Of a stretch of DNA of 64,000 bases, positions 1 through 7,197 are shown in pieces (position 1 is the first letter of the stretch; every line of letters starts with the position of its first letter). The stretch lies in the NCBI RefSeq assembly GCF_002797855.1, contig NZ_PGFB01000002.1, positions 1-64,000 of the forward strand, read 5' to 3'. The notes below the pieces were generated by a model, which was not told the origin of the DNA, did not search any database, and was given only the letters and a program-made list of their open reading frames with translations. The stretch is from Compostimonas suwonensis. GTDB taxonomy: Bacteria; Actinomycetota; Actinomycetes; Actinomycetales; Microbacteriaceae. Both the position numbers and the translations under genes were made by a program.

Positions 1-87
1 ACGTGAGCGACCGCTCGCCCCGACCCGATGCGTTGGACCATGATCAACCTGCCGGCCGGAGCCAGCCGGGCATTAGCGTGAGACACG

Positions 88-146
88 AGAGACCTCCGTG
101 GGATCGAGGGAACCTAGACAGCTCCAACTCGACCTCGGAGGTCTCT
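88..146. repeat. 11-bp inverted repeat below the DUF349 gene
   Basis: AGAGACCTCCG (88-98) and CGGAGGTCTCT (136-146) are perfect reverse complements, with a further short match (TCGAG/CTCGA) inside the 37-base gap. It lies just past the stop of the minus-strand DUF349 gene, so it could act as its terminator, but no T-run follows. The rest of bases 1-177 shows no supportable gene. Confidence 0.4.
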
Positions 147-177
147 CCTACGTCAACAACGATCCGGGTCAGTACAC

Positions 178-1416
178 CTAGCGGCCGAGTGCCTGCAACC
201 AGATGCGACGGGCGTCCAGGGCCTCCTGGGCTGCCGCGATCTTCGCGGTGTCGCCGCTCGCCGTCGCCTCGGCCAACTCGGACTCGAGCTTCGCGATCGC
301 GTCTTCGAGCTGACCCGCCAGACCCTCGGAGCGGGCCTTCTTCTCCGGGTTGTTGGTCTTCCAGTGGTCGTCTTCGAGCTTGCGGACGGCCGTCTCGACC
401 TTGCGGAGGCGGTCTTCGATGACGCGCACCTGCTCGCGGGGGACCTTGCCGATCTCGTCCCAGCGACGCTGGATCGCCTGCAGCGCCGTGCGGGCCTTCG
501 CGAAGTCGGTCTCGGCCAGAAGCGGCTCGGCCTCGTCGAGGAGCTCGAGCTTGAGCGTCAGGTTGCCCTGGAACTCCTCGTTCTCCTTGGCGTCGACCTC
601 GCTCTTCGCGGCGTAGAGCTCGTCGCCCGCCGCCTTGAACCGGGCCCAGAGGGCGTCGTCCTGCTTCTTGCCGGCCCGGCCCGCACGTTTCCACTCATCG
701 AGCAGATCGCGGTAGACGGGGATGCCGGCCATGCCCTGGGGGATGAGCGACTCGGCCTGGTCGATGAGGGCCTGCTTGCGCGTGCGCGCGTCACGGTGCA
801 CGCTGTCGAGCTCGGCGAAGAACGCCTTGCGGTTCTGCTCGATCGTCGTACGCGCGGCCCTGAAGCGCTTCCAGAGCTCGTTGGCATCGTTCTTCGGCAG
901 GCGCGGACCGTCTTGCTGGTGGGCCTGCCAGCGCGCGTAGAGAGCATCCAGCGAGGCGGTGGTCTGCTTCCACTGCGTCTTCGCGGGGTCTTCGGCGGCG
1001 AGCGCCTCCGCTGCGACGACGATCTCGGTGCGCTCGGCGATCGCGGCGGCGATCGCGGCCTTCGCCTCGGCGCTCTGCTGCTCGGTGAGCTCCTCGACGG
1101 CGCCGCCCAGCTTCTCGAGCCGGGTGGAGAGCGACTCGAGGTCGCCCACGGCGTTCGCCGTGGCGACCGACTCGCGGAGGGTGGAGACGGCGCGCGCGAT
1201 GTCGGATGCCGGAGCACCGCGCTTCGCCCGCTGCTCGAGCAGGGTCACCTGGCCCTCGAGATCGGTGAACTTGCGCTGGAAGTACGCGAGAGCCTCCTCG
1301 GGCGTGCCATCCGGGTACTGACCTACAGCGCGTTCACCCGTGGAAAGACGGACGAAGACGGTACCGGTGTCGTCGACACGACCCCAGGCCTGTTGTTCAC
1401 TAGACAAGAGCCTCAC
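178..1416 (-). CDS. DUF349 domain-containing protein
   Basis: A 412-residue, highly charged, largely helical protein with at least three DUF349-type repeats, near residues 148-204, 235-297 and 311-365. Each has the pattern of a Trp followed by a long charged helix (LYARWQAHQQDG, LLDEWKRAGRAG, IQRRWDEIGKVP). The C-terminal 45 residues look like a coiled coil. No signal peptide or membrane segment is visible, so it should be cytoplasmic. DUF349 proteins have no firmly known biochemical role. The start used is GTG at 1416; a TTG at 1407 (giving MSSEQQAWGRV) sits better spaced behind AAGGTGAGG and may be the true start. A possible -10 (TAGGCT on the minus strand, 1463-1468) lies upstream. It stands alone, transcribed in the same direction as the cyclophilin gene. 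Confidence 0.85.
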   Translation of the reverse strand: MRLLSSEQQAWGRVDDTGTVFVRLSTGERAVGQYPDGTPEEALAYFQRKFTDLEGQVTLLEQRAKRGAPASDIARAVSTLRESVATANAVGDLESLSTRLEKLGGAVEELTEQQSAEAKAAIAAAIAERTEIVVAAEALAAEDPAKTQWKQTTASLDALYARWQAHQQDGPRLPKNDANELWKRFRAARTTIEQNRKAFFAELDSVHRDARTRKQALIDQAESLIPQGMAGIPVYRDLLDEWKRAGRAGKKQDDALWARFKAAGDELYAAKSEVDAKENEEFQGNLTLKLELLDEAEPLLAETDFAKARTALQAIQRRWDEIGKVPREQVRVIEDRLRKVETAVRKLEDDHWKTNNPEKKARSEGLAGQLEDAIAKLESELAEATASGDTAKIAAAQEALDARRIWLQALGR

Positions 1417-1498
1417 CTTGCTGGAATTGGATGCTGCCAGCCCACGAGGGGCATTGCCGTCAAGCCTATTGCACTCCCTGCGGGGGAGTGTCGCCCCG

Positions 1499-2275
1499 TT
1501 ATTGCAGGGTGAAGCTCGTGATCGTCGTCGCGACGGCGGGCGCGCCGTCCGAGCCGCCGCCAGTGATGCCCTTGTCGGTGATCTCGGACTTGAGCTGGTC
1601 GAGCCCGCTCGTTACGTGACCGATGACCGAATAGCCGCCCGCCGCGTCCGAGGGGATCGTCGTGTCCTCGTAGACGACGAAGAACTGGCTGCCCATGCTC
1701 TCGGCGTTGCCGCCCTGGCGGGCCATCGCGATGGTTCCCGCCGGGTAGAGGTCGTCGGCCGGGGCGTTCTCGATCGGGCCGTAGCTGTAGCCGGGCCCGC
1801 CGCTGCCGTCGCCTGCGGGGTCGCCGCACTGCAGCACGAAGAAGCCTCCGTTGGTGAGGCGGTGGCACGAGACGCCGTCGTAGAACCCGCTGTCGGCCAG
1901 GCTGATGGTCGACGAAACCGCCTGCGGGGCGAGCGCGCCGTCGAGCTCGACGCCGAGGGGCACGTCGTTGAGCGTGAGGGTGCCCGTCCAGCTGCGGTTC
2001 TCGGCGAGACCCGGGCTGGGCACGCCGTCCGCGGCTGCGGAGGCCGACGGCGACGGGCTCGCGGTGGGCTCCGGCGCGCCGGGGCCGCCGGTGAAGTAGA
2101 CGACCTGTGCGCCGACGGCGATGACGAGCACCACGAGGAGGGCCGCTCCCGCGATCACGTTGTCGCGCACACGCCGCTTGATGCGGTGCTCGTGCACGCT
2201 CTGCCGGGCCTGATAGGCACGCAGCCGCTCTCGCGCTTGGCGTCCTTCACGGTCGTTCTGCTTGCTGGGTGCCAC
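1499..2275 (-). CDS. Membrane-anchored cyclophilin-type peptidyl-prolyl isomerase
   Basis: A 258-residue protein. About 35 basic N-terminal residues precede one membrane segment (about residues 36-58, VIAGAALLVVLVIAVGAQVV), a Pro/Ser/Ala-rich linker, and a cyclophilin domain to the end. Cyclophilin marks include CHRLTNGGFFVLQCGDP, the glycine-rich GDGSGGPGYSYG and GSQFFVVYED. The domain should lie outside the membrane and catalyse prolyl cis-trans isomerisation on exported proteins, as in other actinobacterial homologues. I chose the GTG at 2275 (protein begins VAPSKQ) because AAGAGGA lies a suitable distance upstream. Reading further upstream adds 61 Arg/His-rich residues that run into the promoter and are unlikely to be translated. 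It is divergent from rarA. Confidence 0.88.
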   Translation of the reverse strand: MAPSKQNDREGRQARERLRAYQARQSVHEHRIKRRVRDNVIAGAALLVVLVIAVGAQVVYFTGGPGAPEPTASPSPSASAAADGVPSPGLAENRSWTGTLTLNDVPLGVELDGALAPQAVSSTISLADSGFYDGVSCHRLTNGGFFVLQCGDPAGDGSGGPGYSYGPIENAPADDLYPAGTIAMARQGGNAESMGSQFFVVYEDTTIPSDAAGGYSVIGHVTSGLDQLKSEITDKGITGGGSDGAPAVATTITSFTLQ

Positions 2276-2366
2276 GGCATTCCTCTTACCTGGGCGCCGA
2301 CGATGGCGCGAAGACAACGGGTCGGGATCGGGCGCCAGAGGGACGGGCGCCGAGAACCCCAGATGA

Positions 2367-2396
2367 ACTTTACGCACCTCGTGGTGATGCGACCAA
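2367..2396 (-). promoter_or_regulatory. Promoter of the cyclophilin gene
   Basis: On the minus strand TTGGTC (complement of 2391-2396) and TAAAGT (complement of 2367-2372) are separated by 18 bases, a good fit to a housekeeping sigma-70-type promoter. The predicted transcript starts about 85 bases before the GTG start. Confidence 0.6.
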
Positions 2397-2439
2397 ATGA
2401 CGCGGGCCGACCGGCGCGGCGCGTGTCGGAGGCAGCAAC

Positions 2440-2445
2440 TACCCT
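2440..2445 (+). promoter_or_regulatory. -10 box of rarA, leaderless arrangement
   Basis: TACCCT ends 6 bases before the ATG at 2452, the spacing expected when transcription begins at the start codon. It supports ATG 2452 over the overlapping GTG at 2449. No convincing -35 box is visible. Confidence 0.4.
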
Positions 2446-2451
2446 GGGGTG

Positions 2452-3930
2452 ATGGCACAGGCTCAAACGGGGTTGCTGAGCGGGGCGACCCCGCTCGCGG
2501 TGCGGATGCGACCCACGAGCCTCGACGAGGTCGCCGGTCAGCGGCACCTGCTCACGCCCGGCTCTCCCCTCGTCAACCTCGCGAGCGACGTGACGGGGGA
2601 GCAGGGCTCGGTCTCCGTCATCCTCTGGGGCCCTCCCGGTACGGGCAAGACGACTCTCGCGCAGGCGATCGCGCACTCCTCCGGCCGGCGTTTCGTCGAG
2701 CTCTCGGCCGTGACGGCCGGCGTGCGCGACGTGCGCCGGGTCATGGAGGAGGCGATGACGACCCGCGACCTCTACGGGCAGTCGACGGTGCTCTTCCTCG
2801 ACGAGATCCACCGTTTCACCAAGGCGCAGCAAGACGCCCTGCTGCCCGGCGTCGAGAACGGCTGGGTGATCCTCGTCGCGGCGACGACCGAGAACCCCTC
2901 GTTCTCGGTCGTGTCGCCCCTGCTCTCCCGTTCGCTGCTGCTCACGCTGCAGCCGCTGAGCGACGACGACCTCGGCGTCGTGGTCGACCGCGCCGTCGCC
3001 GACCCGCGCGGGCTGGGCGGGCGATTCGAGCTCGAGGCCGAGGCCCGTGCGACCCTCATCCGTCTCGCATCGGGCGACGCCCGACGGGCACTGACCGCGC
3101 TCGAGGCCGCCGCGGTGACCGCCGCGTCGATGAGCGCGGCAGCCGCGGAGACGGGTGAAGCGGAGACGGACGAAGCGGGCGACGAGGGTGCCGGTGACGA
3201 GAGCGCGGGCGACGAGAGCGCGGGCGACGAGGGCGCCGAGACGGGCGATGAGGATGCCGCCGAGCCGACCGCCCCGCCCGAGCCCGACAAGCCCGTCATC
3301 ACGGCCGAGCACGTCGCCCTCGCCGTCGATCGTGCGCTCCTGCGCTACGACCGCAACGGCGACGAGCACTACGACGTCATCAGCGCCTTCATCAAGTCGG
3401 TGAGGGGCTCCGACGTCGACGCATCGCTGCACTATCTCGCACGGATGATCGAGGCCGGCGAAGACCCGCGGTTCATCGCCCGCCGCATCATCGTGCTCGC
3501 CTCGGAGGACATCGGCATGGCCGACCCGCAGGCGCTCCTCGTGGCCGTGGCCGCAGCAGACGCCGTGCAGTACATCGGCATGCCCGAGGGCCGCATCTCG
3601 CTCGCCCAGGCCGTTGTGCACCTCGCCACGGCGCCCAAGTCGAACGCCGCGTACATGGCCCTGGACGCCGCGATCGCCGACGTGCGCGCCGGCCGCATCG
3701 GCCGCATCCCCAAGCACCTCCGCGACGCCCACTATCCCGGTGCCAAACGCCTCGGCCACGGCAAGGGCTACCAGTACCCGCACGACGACGCGCTCGGGGT
3801 CCTGCGCCAGCAGTACGCGCCCGACGAGCTCGCGGGGGCCGTCTACTACCGGCCCACCGAGCACGGCAACGAGCGCGACGTCTCGGCGCGGCTCGCGAAG
3901 CTGCGCCGGATCGTGCGGGGAGTCGAGTGA
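2452..3930 (+). CDS. rarA: Replication-associated recombination protein RarA (MgsA)
   Basis: A 492-residue AAA+ ATPase of the RarA/MgsA/WRNIP1 family, which acts at stalled replication forks and resembles clamp-loader subunits. Visible parts are the Walker A loop (GPPGTGKTT, about residues 60-68), Walker B (LFLDEIHRF), the sensor-type stretch [11 protein letters not shown], the arginine-finger region SPLLSRS, and the C-terminal tetramerisation domain with [12 protein letters not shown] and YPHDD. Between the AAA+ lid and the C-terminal part lies an acidic, repetitive insert (about residues 234-280) that is longer than usual and built from an in-frame 15-base tandem repeat. ATG 2452 is used because a leaderless -10 box lies 6 bases before it. 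It is divergent from the cyclophilin gene and upstream of rpsD. Confidence 0.95.
   Translation: MAQAQTGLLSGATPLAVRMRPTSLDEVAGQRHLLTPGSPLVNLASDVTGEQGSVSVILWGPPGTGKTTLAQAIAHSSGRRFVELSAVTAGVRDVRRVMEEAMTTRDLYGQSTVLFLDEIHRFTKAQQDALLPGVENGWVILVAATTENPSFSVVSPLLSRSLLLTLQPLSDDDLGVVVDRAVADPRGLGGRFELEAEARATLIRLASGDARRALTALEAAAVTAASMSAAAAETGEAETDEAGDEGAGDESAGDESAGDEGAETGDEDAAEPTAPPEPDKPVITAEHVALAVDRALLRYDRNGDEHYDVISAFIKSVRGSDVDASLHYLARMIEAGEDPRFIARRIIVLASEDIGMADPQALLVAVAAADAVQYIGMPEGRISLAQAVVHLATAPKSNAAYMALDAAIADVRAGRIGRIPKHLRDAHYPGAKRLGHGKGYQYPHDDALGVLRQQYAPDELAGAVYYRPTEHGNERDVSARLAKLRRIVRGVE
3181..3240 (+). repeat. 15-bp tandem repeat inside rarA
   Basis: Four in-frame 15-base units (3181, 3196, 3211, 3226) encode [15 protein letters not shown] and DEGAE. 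The second and third are identical. They form the core of an acidic linker and are a plausible site of copy-number change. Confidence 0.8.
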
Positions 3931-3981
3931 GCCGGGATCGAGTGAGCCCGCGAGCAGGGTCGGGCGGGACGTCCTGTCGTC

Positions 3982-3990
3982 TGCTATGAT
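3982..3990 (+). promoter_or_regulatory. Extended -10 promoter of rpsD and long leader
   Basis: TGCTATGAT fits an extended -10 element (TGn before TATGAT at 3985-3990), with no clear -35. Transcription from here would give a leader of roughly 210 bases before rpsD. S4 autoregulates its own mRNA in several bacteria, so the length is suggestive, but no known S4-binding fold was recognised. Confidence 0.45.
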
Positions 3991-4209
3991 TTCTGTTGCC
4001 TACAGCGGGTTTTGTCGTGCGGCTGCGTACGAAACTCTGCTGGATGGGGAACGCCTTGTAGCCGGGCATCCCGTGGCAACATCCCTCTTCATACTTTCGC
4101 AGTCCGTCTGCGCCTGTGCTCGTGCGCTGTTCTCAGCAGTTCAGTGCCCACCGGTACGCCCAGCGGCTGCGGTCCCGAAGACCGATGTCGTAATTATTGA
4201 AAGGAAACC

Positions 4210-4839
4210 GTGTCTACCAAGTCACGTACCCGTAGCAAGACCCGCCTCTCCCGGTCGCTGGGCATCGCCCTGACCCCGAAGGCAGCCAAGTACCTCGAGA
4301 AGCGTCCCTACGCTCCGGGCGAGCACGGGCGCACCAAGCGCAAGGCCGACTCGGACTACGCCGTTCGTCTGCGCGAGAAGCAGCGTCTGCGTGCCCAGTA
4401 CGGCATCCGCGAGGCGCAGCTCAAGATCGCCTTCCAGGAGGCCCGTCGTGGCACCGGCCTGACCGGTGAGAACCTCGTCGAGCTGCTCGAGATGCGTCTC
4501 GACGCGCTCGTGCTGCGCGCGGGCTTCGCCCGTACGACGGCTCAGGCCCGCCAGATGGTCGTGCACCGCCACATCCTCGTCGACGGCCAGCTCGTGGACC
4601 GCCCCTCCTTCCGCGTGAAGCCGGGCCAGCTCATCCACGTGAAGCCGAAGAGCGAGGGCATGGAGCCCTTCCAGGTCGCAGCGGCCGGCGGTCACGTCGA
4701 CGTGCTCCCGAAGGTCCCGGCCTACCTCGAGGTCGAGCTCGACAAGCTGCAGGCGCGCCTCGTGCGTCGCCCGAAGCGTGCCGAGGTGCCCGTCACCTGT
4801 GAAGTACAGCTCGTCGTCGAGTACTACGCCGCGCGCTAG
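4210..4839 (+). CDS. rpsD: 30S ribosomal protein S4
   Basis: A 209-residue primary 16S rRNA-binding protein of the small subunit. The N-terminal region (SKTRLSRSLGIALTPKAAKY) and the S4 RNA-binding domain (about residues 96-160, with RLDALVLRAGFA, ARQMVVHRHILVDG and FRVKPGQLIHV) are typical, and the length is normal for the short, non-zinc form. The GTG start at 4210 follows AAGGAAACC at good spacing. It is monocistronic here: a long leader precedes it and a strong hairpin terminator follows 18 bases after the stop. Confidence 0.97.
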   Translation: MSTKSRTRSKTRLSRSLGIALTPKAAKYLEKRPYAPGEHGRTKRKADSDYAVRLREKQRLRAQYGIREAQLKIAFQEARRGTGLTGENLVELLEMRLDALVLRAGFARTTAQARQMVVHRHILVDGQLVDRPSFRVKPGQLIHVKPKSEGMEPFQVAAAGGHVDVLPKVPAYLEVELDKLQARLVRRPKRAEVPVTCEVQLVVEYYAAR

Positions 4840-4856
4840 TCTCACGCACCACCTCG

Positions 4857-4893
4857 AAGGAGGGGTCACGGCTTCGGCCGTGGCCCCTCCTTT
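4857..4893 (+). terminator. Intrinsic terminator of rpsD
   Basis: A 16-base stem (4857-4872 with 4877-4892, one G-T pair) is closed by a TTCG tetraloop and followed by a short TTTC run. This is the clearest terminator hairpin in the window. Confidence 0.85.
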
Positions 4894-4913
4894 CGTCTGC
4901 GCGAGTCGGCTGC

Positions 4914-4955
4914 GCGAGGCGACTGCCCGGGTCGTCTGCGAGGCGACTGCTCGGG
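4914..4955 (+). repeat. 18-bp direct repeat between rpsD and the ABC exporter
   Basis: GCGAGGCGACTGCCCGGG (4914-4931) recurs with one change at 4938-4955, a 24-base period. It lies in the 359-base gap 4840-5198, which otherwise holds the rpsD terminator and the exporter's control region but no credible gene. Confidence 0.6.
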
Positions 4956-5135
4956 CGATCGAGGGGCCGACGAGACCACTCGAGATCGAGGAAGGTGTGA
5001 CCGGCGTGCCGAGGGGGCGGTGACGCCGATCACACCTCCACCCAAGAGACGCGCCGGGGCCGAGATCATGACGCGGGTCTTCGGCGATTCGAGGGAGCTG
5101 CGGGGGATTTCGGGGGAGGCGGACGTCGGCCTCGG

Positions 5136-5152
5136 TGTGTACAGTGTCCACA
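5136..5152 (+). promoter_or_regulatory. Promoter -10 and palindromic operator of the ABC exporter
   Basis: TGTGTACA-G-TGTCCACA is an imperfect palindrome (second half-site reads TGTGGACA on the other strand) laid over a good -10 box, TACAGT (5140-5145). That is how a repressor site usually sits. No regulator gene is adjacent, so the protein is unknown. Confidence 0.45.
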
Positions 5153-5169
5153 TGATTGATTTCCCGTGA
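5152..5169 (+). other. Possible leaderless 5-codon upstream reading frame
   Basis: An ATG lies 6 bases after the TACAGT box and opens MIDFP followed by TGA, 29 bases before the exporter gene. With that spacing the transcript could begin at this ATG. It may be chance; translation here could influence the downstream start. Confidence 0.25.
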
Positions 5170-5198
5170 CCGTCGACCACGCGAACCGGAGATGACCT

Positions 5199-6242
5199 GT
5201 GGACTTCATCGAAGCGATCGGCCTCGCCAAGAGCTACACGCCCAAGCGCGCCGAGCCCGTGCACGCCCTCGACGGGCTCGAGCTGCTCGTTCCGCAGGGC
5301 ACCGTCACAGCCCTGCTCGGGCCGAACGGCGCGGGCAAGACCACAACCGTCAAAGTGCTGACGACCCTCATCCGGCCGGACGCCGGCACGGCCACGATCG
5401 ACGGGATCGACGTGCTCGCGCACCCCGAGCGCATCCGCCCGATCATCGGGGTCTCGGGGCAGTACGCGGCCGTCGACGAGAACCTGACGGGCCTCGAGAA
5501 CCTCGACATGGTCGGGCGGCTCTACCATCTCGGCGCGCGGCAGTCGCGGGCGCGGGCGAAGGAGCTCATCGAGCTCTTCGACCTGAGCGACGCGCAGAAC
5601 CGGGTGGTCAGAGGCTTCTCCGGCGGCATGCGGCGGCGGATCGACCTCGCCGGCGCGCTCGTGACCCGCCCGAAGGTGCTGTTCCTCGATGAGCCGACCA
5701 CGGGCCTCGACCCGCGCAGCCGCCTCGGCATGTGGGACATCATCACGAGCCTCGTGGGCGAGGGCACGACGGTGCTGCTCACCACCCAGTATCTGGAGGA
5801 GGCCGATCAGCTCGCCGACAGCATCTCGGTGATCGACGACGGGAAGGTCATCGCGAAGGGCACCTCCGACGAGCTCAAGGCCTCGATCGGCGGCCAGCGG
5901 GTCGAGATCAACCTCGTCTCGGCCGACGATCGCGGCGCGGCCGTCGAGATCCTGCGCCGCTTCGGCACCTCCGAGCCGAGCGTCTCGCCCGAGGGCCGAG
6001 AGCTGACCGTCAGCTCGGACGACGCGCCCGTGGCCCTCCAGCACATCCTCGCCGCCTTCGGCGAGCAGGGGGTGCGGCTGTACGACGCCGGCATGCGGCG
6101 CCCGACCCTCGACGACGTGTTCCTGCGGCTGACCGGGCACATGGCCTCCGATGAGGGGGAGGGCGAGGCATCCGGCCCCGAGGCCTCGGGTGAGAAGAGG
6201 GGCGGGAAGAAGAACGACGCGAGCGAGAGGAGGGCGTCATGA
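5199..6242 (+). CDS. DrrA-type ABC transporter ATP-binding protein
   Basis: A 347-residue ATPase of the daunorubicin-resistance (DrrA) group of ABC exporters. Walker A is GPNGAGKTTT (about residues 43-52), the ABC signature is FSGGMRRRIDLAGA, Walker B is VLFLDEPTTGLDPRSR, and the switch His is replaced in TTQYLEEADQLAD as in other DrrA proteins (TTQYL). A roughly 120-residue C-terminal domain follows, ending in a charged low-complexity tail. It pairs with the permease that overlaps its stop (ATGA). The family exports hydrophobic drugs or lipids; the substrate here cannot be told. The start is GTG 5199 after a GGAG-like site. Expression is probably controlled by the palindrome at 5136-5152. 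Confidence 0.93.
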   Translation: MDFIEAIGLAKSYTPKRAEPVHALDGLELLVPQGTVTALLGPNGAGKTTTVKVLTTLIRPDAGTATIDGIDVLAHPERIRPIIGVSGQYAAVDENLTGLENLDMVGRLYHLGARQSRARAKELIELFDLSDAQNRVVRGFSGGMRRRIDLAGALVTRPKVLFLDEPTTGLDPRSRLGMWDIITSLVGEGTTVLLTTQYLEEADQLADSISVIDDGKVIAKGTSDELKASIGGQRVEINLVSADDRGAAVEILRRFGTSEPSVSPEGRELTVSSDDAPVALQHILAAFGEQGVRLYDAGMRRPTLDDVFLRLTGHMASDEGEGEASGPEASGEKRGGKKNDASERRAS

Positions 6243-7102
6243 GCGCCACGACACGGGCGGCCCACCTCGACACGCCGGGCCCCGGCACTCCGCGCACGCC
6301 ATCGCCCATCGCCGACTGGCTCAACGACGGCTGGATCACCACGCGCCGCAACCTCATCAAGATCAAGCGCGTTCCCGACATCCTCGTCTTCACGCTGCTG
6401 CAGCCGATCATGTTCGTGCTGCTGTTCACCTACGTCTACGAGGGCGTCATCGACATACCGGGCAGCAGCTACACCGAGTTCATCATGGCGGGCATCTTCG
6501 CGCAGACCGTCGTCTTCGGCTCGACCTACTCGGGCTCGGCCATGGCGCAGGATCTCAAAGACGGCATCATCGACAGGTTCCGCACGCTGCCGATGAGCCC
6601 CTCGGCCGTGCTCGTCGGCCGCACGAACGGCGACCTCTTCATCAACACGGTCTCGATGGCGGTCATGATGACGACCGGCTTCATCGTGGGCTGGCGCATC
6701 CGCTCGAGCTTTCTCGAGGCCGTCGCCGCGGTCGCCCTGCTGCTGCTCTTCGCGTACGGGCTCTCGTGGGTCATGGCCTTTCTCGGTATGAGCGTGCGCA
6801 GCCCCGAGATCATCAACAACGTCTCCTTCCTCGTGCTCTTCCCGCTCACCTTCATCTCGAACGCCTTCGTTCCGGCCGACACGCTGCCGCCGCCGTTGCG
6901 GGTCTTCGCCGAGCTCAACCCCGTGTCGGCACTCGTGCAGTCGGCCCGCATCCTGTTCGGCAACGTGCCGCCGGGCGCTCCCGAGCCGGATGTCTGGACG
7001 CAGCAGTACCCCATCCCGACCGTGCTCATCGGCGTGGCCGTGATGCTGCTCGTGTTCGTCCCGCTCGCGATCCGCAAGTACGCGCAGGTCAGCACCCGCT
7101 GA
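6239..7102 (+). CDS. DrrB-type ABC transporter permease
   Basis: A 287-residue membrane partner of the preceding ATPase, coupled by a 4-base overlap. After a cytoplasmic N-terminus containing the DrrB-like WLNDGWITTRRNLIKIKRVPD stretch there are about six membrane segments (LQPIMFVLLFTYVYEG, the region around FAQTVVFGSTYSG, AVMMTTGFIVGW, VAAVALLLLFAYGLSW, VSFLVLFPLTFISNAFVP, VLIGVAVMLLVFVPLAI). FRTLPMSPSAVLVGR is the usual DrrB loop motif. Together the pair should form an exporter in the cell membrane. No biosynthetic genes for a drug are nearby, so self-resistance is only one possibility. Confidence 0.92.
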   Translation: MSATTRAAHLDTPGPGTPRTPSPIADWLNDGWITTRRNLIKIKRVPDILVFTLLQPIMFVLLFTYVYEGVIDIPGSSYTEFIMAGIFAQTVVFGSTYSGSAMAQDLKDGIIDRFRTLPMSPSAVLVGRTNGDLFINTVSMAVMMTTGFIVGWRIRSSFLEAVAAVALLLLFAYGLSWVMAFLGMSVRSPEIINNVSFLVLFPLTFISNAFVPADTLPPPLRVFAELNPVSALVQSARILFGNVPPGAPEPDVWTQQYPIPTVLIGVAVMLLVFVPLAIRKYAQVSTR

Positions 7103-7197
7103 CATCCCGCCCCACGAGGTCGGTCGTGGCCTGTACCGTCGAGGCAGACGGATGCCGCCCACGCGATCCGTCGTGACCAGGCCGACACCACCAGGGG

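Noticed and set aside
2276-2458. Upstream extension of the cyclophilin reading frame to 2458
   Set aside because: It would run through a good promoter for the gene and into the rarA start, and adds only His/Arg/Pro-rich sequence unlike the family.
4778-5023. Small open frame after rpsD
   Set aside because: It overlaps the end of rpsD and runs through its terminator hairpin. It has no ribosome site and a composition typical of random high-GC frames.
5199-7102. Exporter pair as part of an antibiotic gene cluster
   Set aside because: No biosynthetic enzymes lie nearby. DrrAB-type exporters are widespread and the substrate cannot be inferred.
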